Below are positions 15,077 through 20,618 of a stretch of 33,541 nt of DNA, in pieces (positions within the stretch are counted from its first letter, which is position 1; each line of letters opens with the position of its first letter). Made by a program: the position numbers and the translations under genes. Location: the NCBI GenBank assembly GCA_029260735.1, contig JAJDCR010000090.1, positions 1 to 33,541 on the forward strand, in the 5' to 3' direction. A model generated the notes under the pieces. It did not search any database. It was given only the letters and a program-made list of their open reading frames with translations, and was not told the origin of the DNA. This stretch comes from Planctomycetota bacterium (GTDB lineage: Bacteria > Planctomycetota > Uabimicrobiia > Uabimicrobiales > Uabimicrobiaceae).

Positions 15077-16678
15077 TTAGTAAACGTGCGTACTTTCTTC
15101 TTCGCTAACAGGTCTACCACCTAAACTTTCCGCACTAAGTTCTACTTTCAAACGAGAGTCTCCCGTTTTGACACCCTTGGCTTTGATGACGAACTTAATT
15201 TTATCTTTAGGATTAAGAATAGGGTATGCTGCAAAACTAACGTTCTTACCACTAATGGTTCCTTTTGTATCTCCCGAAGTAGATAGAGGGGTAATCTCAG
15301 CAGGGAACTTGGCTACAATTCTAATATTGCGATCCAAAGCGGTACCTTGGTTAGTGACTTCAATCACATAAGTGGTTTCTTCATCAATAAGAAGAGGATC
15401 GTTAGTGTCGATCACTTCTAGAAGAATCGCAGGAAAACCTTTCCACTCAGTGCAGCAAGAAGCTTTCTTAGTAATACCCTCTGCACAAGTTAGAGTTAAG
15501 TCAATGCACTGTTTCCCTGGCGTCTTAGATACACTTACTATCCCGTAACTAAGGCTTTTACCAGGAGCTAGACTAGCAATATTCCAAACTGCTTTGTTAT
15601 CTGCTAAACTAGGACTTCCCTCGGCAGAGATAATTCTCATCCCCGCACTCCAAGAACCTGCTACGGCAACTTTAGTTAAAGCAACATCGCCAGTATTCGT
15701 GATGGTGATCTTGTTGGAAGCTCTCTTGCCTAAGAAAGATTCAGGAGGACAGGTAATCGCTAAGTTAGCTGTTTGACGCAATACTCTAGTGCAAGCTTTA
15801 CTGTTAGAAGTGCCCGCATTTGTAGAAGTGACTGTCGCAACATTACAAAAATTACCGGGTTGGCTTGCTTTCAGAGTAACTTTAAAGCTTTTAGATGCTT
15901 TAGGAGTTAGGTCTCCCACTTGAAAAGTAAGAGACTTCTTACCTTCACTATGGACTAAGCCATCTGGAATATTGTCCGTAACACTCACTCCGCGAGCAAT
16001 TGAAGTCCCTTTATTTTCAACTACTATATTATAGGTAACATTCCCCCCGAGAGGAGCTGTTGCTGGACCAGTTTTATTTATAACCAAAACCGGTTTCCCA
16101 ATCCTTGTATCAACGCAGTAAACAGGACTCGCTTGCAATCGAAAACAAACGACAAAGTCTCCTTCTCGATTAGGCCGCAACCACGCCTTGAGTTTTTTGA
16201 CTTCACCCTTTGCGAGATAATCAATGTTCCAAGTTAGTTCGTTGCCTACAACTTGAGCATTGGGATCACTTTTGACAAGCGTTAATCCGTCTGGAATATC
16301 TGTCCTTACACGGACATCTCCTACATTATCACAAGGGATTAAATCGGCCTCTACAATATAGGTTTCACCAATTGTCGATTTACGAGGGGCACTTTGTCTT
16401 AAGACAAGGAGTCCTGGACAATCGTTTTGAACCACAGGCTTAATAGGCTCAGGCTTTACAGGCTCTGGTTTAACCACCGCAGGAACTATCGGGGCAATCG
16501 GTTCTAAATACCGACGATGACGAATACGATGTCGGTATGAATGGGCCATAGAAGGGTTATATCTACGATCTAGTTCTTTTCTTTGTCCTGAACTAGTCGA
16601 TTCACTACTCGCACAGCCTGTAATAATAAAAATAGACAGACCTAGTGCGAGAGAAAGTAAGGTAAATAATTTATTCAT
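15077..16678 (-). CDS. omcB: OmcB-like cysteine-containing envelope lipoprotein with DUF11 repeats
   Basis: A 533-residue lipoprotein (lipobox IITGC, Cys 22). A basic segment (HSYRHRIRHRRYLEP) and a Pro-Val-Lys linker (KPEPVKPEPIKPV) lead to four DUF11-type immunoglobulin-like repeats, e.g. SIARGVSVTDNIPDGLVHSE and LTKVAVAGSWSAGMRIISAE. Order and motifs run parallel to chlamydial OmcB over the whole length, from memory: NKTGPATAPLGGNVTYNIVV, GDLTPKASKSF, TEWKGFPAILLEVIDTNDP, TSGDTKGTISG and the last residues EESTHVY (OmcB ends ENTHIY). OmcB is disulphide cross-linked in the chlamydial outer envelope; this protein keeps about eleven cysteines after the lipid Cys, roughly half as many. It starts 34 bases after the barrel gene upstream, probably in one operon. 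Confidence 0.85.
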   Translation of the reverse strand: MNKLFTLLSLALGLSIFIITGCASSESTSSGQRKELDRRYNPSMAHSYRHRIRHRRYLEPIAPIVPAVVKPEPVKPEPIKPVVQNDCPGLLVLRQSAPRKSTIGETYIVEADLIPCDNVGDVRVRTDIPDGLTLVKSDPNAQVVGNELTWNIDYLAKGEVKKLKAWLRPNREGDFVVCFRLQASPVYCVDTRIGKPVLVINKTGPATAPLGGNVTYNIVVENKGTSIARGVSVTDNIPDGLVHSEGKKSLTFQVGDLTPKASKSFKVTLKASQPGNFCNVATVTSTNAGTSNSKACTRVLRQTANLAITCPPESFLGKRASNKITITNTGDVALTKVAVAGSWSAGMRIISAEGSPSLADNKAVWNIASLAPGKSLSYGIVSVSKTPGKQCIDLTLTCAEGITKKASCCTEWKGFPAILLEVIDTNDPLLIDEETTYVIEVTNQGTALDRNIRIVAKFPAEITPLSTSGDTKGTISGKNVSFAAYPILNPKDKIKFVIKAKGVKTGDSRLKVELSAESLGGRPVSEEESTHVY

Positions 16679-16712
16679 AATAAAAGGTTCTCTTTCTTGC
16701 GATTACGGATTA

Positions 16713-17579
16713 CTAGAAAATAACGCTAATTCCACTTGTACCAATAACTTCAAACTCAGTATCGTTGTTAATGGCATCCAAGTGTTCTCCTAGGAGAAGA
16801 AAGTTTACACTGAAACTCAACTCCCAGTCTCCGTAATTTGCCGGAATAAAGTAAAGAGGAATCCCTGCAGCAAGACCAACATCAAAATAGCCAAACGCCT
16901 CATCGGCTCCGTCAGCATTTTCATAGTAGTTATCTAAACTCAACCCCAAGGTCATAGGAGCAGAAAGAGAAACAGAAAAAGCACTAGTATCGCCAAGGAC
17001 GATAGTAGGCTCTAGAGCTAATTCTAAATAAACTCCATGTTCTTGGCCTCCATCAGCACCCTTACCATCAAATTCAGCAGCCAAAGTGACAGAGGGAGAA
17101 AGAGAAAAAACATCCGAAAAATGATCCTTATAAATCAATCGAAAGGCCATTTCATGGCGCGTGTCAAAAGAGTTATTAGGGCTAGTATAAAAAGTGTAAA
17201 TAGTATCCAGTTCCAGAGTTTTTTCTAAAAAAGCAAAAGTAACTCCGGCATATCCATTAGCTTCGTACCAGGCACGAGGGTCTTCCGGGCCATCTTCTTC
17301 TCCCGTTGGTCCACTATGAAAACTATTCCAAGTTCCTCCAAAAATAGATATCGCGATATCGTCAGTTTCATGTAAGAGAAAATTTAACTGGATATAAGGT
17401 TGGGCAATAAAACCTTCATTCTCTTGAAAAATACCACGAAAAAAGTACTGGTTGGTAAAATCAACTCCAGCACTAACGGAAAATGCTTTTTTTTCATAGC
17501 TAGGTCCAGCATCTTGAGCTAAAACCAAAGAAACGGAGAAAAAAACAACAGTAAAAAAAAGTAACAAATGTTTTGTCAC
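16713..17579 (-). CDS. outer-membrane beta-barrel protein, TorF-like porin
   Basis: A 288-residue exported barrel. The signal peptide (VTKHLLLFFTVVFFSVSLVLAQ) is followed by SVSAGVDFTNQYFFRGIFQ, the 'S-D-T-QY--RG' start typical of TorF-family putative porins. Alternating strands, acidic loops (PTGEEDGPEDPRAW) and a C-terminal aromatic strand end (GISVIF) follow, as recognised by the Bam machinery. It probably forms a small channel or receptor; substrate unknown. I place the start at the GTG at 17579 because AGGAG lies six bases before it, whereas the ATG at 17585 directly abuts the AGGAG with no spacing. It precedes the OmcB-like gene by 34 bases, pairing a barrel with a periplasmic or surface structural protein. 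Confidence 0.75.
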   Translation of the reverse strand: MTKHLLLFFTVVFFSVSLVLAQDAGPSYEKKAFSVSAGVDFTNQYFFRGIFQENEGFIAQPYIQLNFLLHETDDIAISIFGGTWNSFHSGPTGEEDGPEDPRAWYEANGYAGVTFAFLEKTLELDTIYTFYTSPNNSFDTRHEMAFRLIYKDHFSDVFSLSPSVTLAAEFDGKGADGGQEHGVYLELALEPTIVLGDTSAFSVSLSAPMTLGLSLDNYYENADGADEAFGYFDVGLAAGIPLYFIPANYGDWELSFSVNFLLLGEHLDAINNDTEFEVIGTSGISVIF

Positions 17580-17695
17580 AAACATCTCCTAATGGAAAAA
17601 ATATAAGGGGGTTCTAAAGTTTTTAAAACTCCCTAAAAGTAAAATCTGTTAATTATTACAGTAAACCCTACAAAAGCACATCTTTTGCCCTAAGT

Positions 17696-17718
17696 GATTA
17701 GGATGAAGCTTCCTAATC
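17696..17718 (-). terminator. weak stem-loop at the end of the HMA lipoprotein gene
   Basis: GATTAGGA (17696-17703) and TCCTAATC (17711-17718) pair over a 7-base loop that includes the stop codon of the HMA gene. There is no U-tract on the minus strand, so terminator activity is uncertain. Confidence 0.35.
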
Positions 17719-18042
17719 TATAATTAAACCACTATACCGTTGAGAACTATCTAAAGCCAAAACCAGCTCGTTTTCATCAACAGATAAATCTCCCACAACA
17801 GTAGCTGTCTTCTCTATAGCATCAATGTTAACGGACTGAACTCCGTGACATTTTTCTAAAATCGATTGGACTTTGTCAGGACATCCGGTGCAAGTCATTG
17901 CAAATATTTTTAGTTTCACAGTTTTTACTTCGGGATTTTGCTGGGGAGAAGGTATAGACTCGCTTGAGTCTACACTAGGGCTACTTTGACAAGCCCCTAG
18001 AAATATACAAAAAAAGAGAAAGATTAGAGAGAGTTTTCTCAT
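17713..18042 (-). CDS. lipoprotein with heavy-metal-associated (HMA) domain
   Basis: A 109-residue lipoprotein. The signal MRKLSLIFLFFCIFLGAC gives a lipidated Cys 18, followed by a Ser/Pro-rich linker and one HMA ferredoxin-like domain (about 40-109). The domain has the metal-binding motif MTCTGC (Cys 51 and 54) and the usual strands VKLKIFAMTC, VQSVNIDAIEKTATVVGD and VDENELVLAL. HMA domains bind Cu(I), Hg(II) or Zn(II). Most are cytosolic chaperones or P-ATPase modules, so an envelope-anchored form resembles MerP on a lipid tether. No mer or cop pump gene is in the window. AAGGAAAACTC precedes the ATG. It lies downstream of the Cys-rich repeat gene on the same strand, with a terminator between. 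Confidence 0.85.
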   Translation of the reverse strand: MRKLSLIFLFFCIFLGACQSSPSVDSSESIPSPQQNPEVKTVKLKIFAMTCTGCPDKVQSILEKCHGVQSVNIDAIEKTATVVGDLSVDENELVLALDSSQRYSGLIID

Positions 18043-18167
18043 GAGTTTTCCTTTTGTAATCAGGTAGTTCTTTTAATTTTAAAGGGATTGCTGTTATGAT
18101 GGTAGTGACTCGATGAAATTTAAGGCAGGGGGAATCAAAGAGTATCGGAGAGAAGATAAGAAAGAGC

Positions 18168-18196
18168 GTGTAGAGGATAGCAATTATCCTCTACAC
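18168..18196 (-). terminator. terminator of the Cys-rich repeat gene
   Basis: GTGTAGAGGATA (18168-18179) pairs perfectly with TATCCTCTACAC (18185-18196) over a 5-base loop. In the minus direction the stem is followed by a pyrimidine run (GCTCTTTCTT). It lies 35 bases beyond the stop at 18231. Confidence 0.65.
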
Positions 18197-18230
18197 ATTA
18201 AAAGTGGTCTTTTTAGTCTGCTTACTCAGA

Positions 18231-18932
18231 TTAGTTATTTACTTTGAGAGCAGTAGTGCTAGCTTCTTCGCTATCAGAGGCCACTGTTTTTTGGCAACAA
18301 TCAGGCTTATCACAAGCTTGACCTTTTTTGCAAGATTCGCTTTTTCCTTGGCAGCAAGAAGCCGGAGCATCAGATACGCTTGCGTTTACAATCGTTGCTT
18401 CTGTTTTGCTTTTAGAGCAAGAAACCGGAGCGTCAGATACGCTTGCGTTTACAGTCGTTGCTTCTGTTTTGCTTTTGCAGCAAGAAGCCGGAGCGTCAGA
18501 TACGCTTGCGTTTACAGTCGTTGCTTCTGTTTTGCTTTTAGAGCAAGAAGCCGGAGCGTCAGATACGCTTGCGTTTACAGTCGTTGCTTCTGTTTTACTT
18601 TTGCAGCAAGAAGCTGGAGCGTCAGATACGCTTGCGTTTACAGTCGTTGCTTCTGTTTTACTTTTACAGCAAGAAGCCGGAGCATCAGATACGCTTGCAA
18701 CAGTCGTTGCTTTTGTTTTGCTTTTGCAGCAAGAAGAAGCTAGGTTGACTTTTTCTGCTTTTTTGGAACAACGAGACTTTTTACTTTTGCAGCTAGTTTT
18801 CTGAGAAACTTTTTTAGAGCTACAAGAAGAAGATTTTTGCTGGGCCATATTATCTTTAATAATTAAGCCTGCATAAGTTACAGATACTACCGCTGTAAGG
18901 GCGATAACAATCATATTGAGTTTTGCGATCAT
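18231..18932 (-). CDS. exported Cys-rich tandem-repeat protein
   Basis: A 233-residue protein of unknown function. An N-terminal hydrophobic segment (KLNMIVIALTAVVSVTYAG) is a signal peptide or anchor. A Lys/Ser/Cys-rich stretch (QKSSSCSSKKVSQKTSCKSK) follows, then six near-identical 21-residue repeats of the form C-C-KSKTEATTVNASVSDAPAS, with CC replaced by CS in two copies. The tail is CCQGKSESCKKGQACDKPDC plus CQK and an acidic end. The regular CC pairs, with no aromatic residues, point to metal binding or disulphide cross-linking, like a secreted metallothionein; the HMA lipoprotein gene next door supports a metal role. The repetitive composition also makes mirror ORFs on the other strand, which I reject. 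AAAGG lies about eleven bases before the start. Confidence 0.75.
   Translation of the reverse strand: MIAKLNMIVIALTAVVSVTYAGLIIKDNMAQQKSSSCSSKKVSQKTSCKSKKSRCSKKAEKVNLASSCCKSKTKATTVASVSDAPASCCKSKTEATTVNASVSDAPASCCKSKTEATTVNASVSDAPASCSKSKTEATTVNASVSDAPASCCKSKTEATTVNASVSDAPVSCSKSKTEATIVNASVSDAPASCCQGKSESCKKGQACDKPDCCQKTVASDSEEASTTALKVNN
18361..18732 (-). repeat. 63-base in-frame tandem repeat
   Basis: The segment GGAGC(G/A)TCAGATACGCTTGC recurs at 18364, 18427, 18490, 18553, 18616 and 18679, exactly every 63 bases; the unit nearest the gene start is three bases shorter. Copies are nearly identical at DNA level, so recent expansion or homogenisation is likely and copy number could vary between strains. 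Confidence 0.9.
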
Positions 18933-19021
18933 AATAACAATTACCTTTGTTTAATAAATATTTTGGCCAAAGATTTACTAATAAGAAATGACCAGAAAAA
19001 ATCTGGTTAAATGCTAAATGT

Positions 19022-19050
19022 ATACTACCTTCTTGGCTAAAAAATTGCAA
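19022..19050 (-). promoter_or_regulatory. putative sigma70 promoter of the Cys-rich gene
   Basis: On the minus strand TTGCAA (19050-19045), a 17-base spacer and TAGTAT (19027-19022). The implied leader of about 80 bases contains a small hairpin (ACCAGA 18991-18996 with TCTGGT 19002-19007). Confidence 0.5.
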
Positions 19051-19151
19051 TAATATTTTTGTAGGAAGACAATCGGTATCCTACATTCAGTAACGAAAAA
19101 AGTGTGTTTTTAGGTTTAATATAGGCAAGGTTAAGCGTTTTTTAGGGAACT

Positions 19152-19392
19152 CAGAACTCAGTAGAGCTCTAATGCAAAGAAAATTCGTTTTTTCAAAAAT
19201 GAAACTAAGCAAAGATCGTGGCTCGATTCGTAATCGTAATTCGTAATCTTAATCATAATCGAATGCATAATAAAAGATTACGAATTACGATTACGAATCG
19301 AGCCACGAAATCAAATCGCCAGCAAAGTCTTAAATTAATGGCTCCTGATATAACCTCAGCATTTTAGTTTCCCTACTGGATTCTGAGTTCTG
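19152..19392. repeat. nested foldback element with a 35-base perfect inverted repeat
   Basis: The arms 19216-19250 and 19274-19308 are perfect 35-base complements around a 23-base loop. Each arm is itself made of CGTAAT-type short repeats (TCGTAATCGTAATTCGTAAT). Outside them CAGAACTCAG (19152-19161) pairs with CTGAGTTCTG (19383-19392). The element fills the gene-free gap 18933-19396 and ends four bases before the stop of the protoglobin gene. It could act as a terminator in either direction or be a non-autonomous mobile element; there is no ORF. Confidence 0.8.
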
Positions 19393-19396
19393 ATTT

Positions 19397-20380
19397 CTAC
19401 AAAGGCGAAGCCTTTTCTTGAGTAAGAAAGTCGTGGTAGGCCTTCTGGAATAGATCGTTTTGGATCCAGAGTAATTTAGTAAGGGCCTGAAGGACAGATT
19501 TTTTTTCAAACCCCAGGATTTCACCAGATCCCATAACTTTATCAATAAGAATGCCATGTAAGTATCCCATCATGGCATTCACTTGAACCAAAGGGATATG
19601 AAGATCCCTGTTTCCTACCTGCGAAGTGTGCATTTTCCCTACTAAAAGCATGTAGTTAGCTAGTTTTCCATCATAGGGCCCCACGAGTAGCTTACGAATG
19701 TAGCGAACCAAGTGCTGTTTTCGGAAAACAATTTGGGGGTGGGGTTGTTTCAACTCTTCTAAAGAAACAGGAGTTTCTCCCTCATATCCATGTTGACGGG
19801 GGACAAAGTGTCTTTTTGTGCAATCATAGGTAAAGAGTTTTTTATAAATTTGCTCCACAATATCAACAACTTCTTTTTCAAGAAGAGAACTCACCTTACT
19901 CAAAACTTTGTGATCATACTCTTGGAATCCAATAAATTCAGCAAAGTAATTAAAGCGATAATCAACATTTTTTTCTAAAAGTTCCTCATCGATGTTTCGC
20001 ATATGAAAGCGTTGAGAGTCATCTATGCTGGAAGCTTCACTCGGGGCAATCACAGAACCTTTACCTTCACAATTGGGGCAGGGAGAGGTTTTGTTCGGAT
20101 CCCACTTATCAGGGAGAAGACCACTACCACTACAGTTTTCACAAAGGAGACGTCCTTCGATATTTTTTTGATCAAACCATCCTCTGCCTTTACAAATGAT
20201 GCACTCCTCTTTATGGTCTGCATTCCATTTACTATCAGTTTGCCCACTTCCTTTACAGTTACGACAGGATATTCCAGGAATCCACCCCTTTGCTTGACAA
20301 ACATTACACTCTTGCTTTTTTCCCCAACGATCATCTATTTTACCTATTCCAGCACAGTTTTCACATATAGACTCGATCAC
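19397..20380 (-). CDS. DnaJ-type zinc-finger / protoglobin fusion, putative haem gas sensor
   Basis: A 327-residue cytoplasmic protein in two parts. Residues 6-108 hold six CxxC motifs (6/9, 25/28, 39/42, 60/63, 80/83, 101/104), most followed by G-x-G as in the DnaJ Cys-rich domain (CRNCKGSGQ, CENCSGSGL, CPNCEGKGS), each pair joined by a conserved Trp. They look like three tandem two-Zn-ligand-pair repeats; DnaJ itself has four motifs. Residues ~125-295 resemble a protoglobin/globin-sensor domain: DYRFNYFAEFIGFQEYDHKV, VVDIVEQIYKKLFTYD, HLVRYIRKLLVGPYDGKLA and LVGKMHTSQVGNRDLHIPL, with His 251 in the place of the proximal haem ligand. No output enzyme is attached. The GTG at 20380 has AGGAG eight bases upstream; the frame's earlier GTG (20398) precedes that site. 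Divergent from the kinase operon. Confidence 0.75.
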   Translation of the reverse strand: MIESICENCAGIGKIDDRWGKKQECNVCQAKGWIPGISCRNCKGSGQTDSKWNADHKEECIICKGRGWFDQKNIEGRLLCENCSGSGLLPDKWDPNKTSPCPNCEGKGSVIAPSEASSIDDSQRFHMRNIDEELLEKNVDYRFNYFAEFIGFQEYDHKVLSKVSSLLEKEVVDIVEQIYKKLFTYDCTKRHFVPRQHGYEGETPVSLEELKQPHPQIVFRKQHLVRYIRKLLVGPYDGKLANYMLLVGKMHTSQVGNRDLHIPLVQVNAMMGYLHGILIDKVMGSGEILGFEKKSVLQALTKLLWIQNDLFQKAYHDFLTQEKASPL

Positions 20381-20430
20381 TATCGTTTCTCCTTTCACAT
20401 TTCAAAGTTTTCCCCAAACTTACTCATAAT

Positions 20431-20471
20431 TAAGAGTGCTCTTATTATAACTTACCCAAAAAAAGAAACAA
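20431..20471 (-). promoter_or_regulatory. promoter with downstream dyad, protoglobin gene
   Basis: On the minus strand TTGTTT (20471-20466), a 16-base spacer and consensus TATAAT (20449-20444). A 14-base dyad, TAAGAG-TG-CTCTTA (20431-20444), overlaps the end of the -10 box and covers the likely start site, where a repressor could bind. Transcripts would have a leader of about 57 bases before the GTG at 20380. Confidence 0.5.
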
Positions 20472-20618
20472 GTCCCCCTCCATAGAAAAGAATCCTCCTA
20501 GTTTTTTTTTCCCTTTTTATCGAAAATACTCTATACTAGAGCGTGTCCTAGAGTGAATTTACTACCCGAGTAAAAATTGAGAATCCTTATTGCTGAGAAA
20601 CCATGGAAAGAGTGAAAA

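Noticed and set aside
18361..18732. Possible CRISPR array, given regular 63-base spacing
   Set aside because: There are no unique spacers; the whole unit repeats and is in frame within a coding sequence.
18204..18804. Long repetitive plus-strand ORFs opposite the Cys-rich gene
   Set aside because: They are mirror frames created by the 63-base repeat; the minus-strand frame has a signal peptide, promoter and terminator.
20003..20485. 160-codon plus-strand ORF opposite the protoglobin gene
   Set aside because: It is antisense to a clearly conserved zinc-finger region and has Thr/Phe/Ser-rich composition without any motif.
20541..20553. GCGTGTCC sequence resembling one end of the MITE-like repeat, upstream of the kinase
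   Set aside because: Only eight bases match and there is no second arm; too short to call an element.
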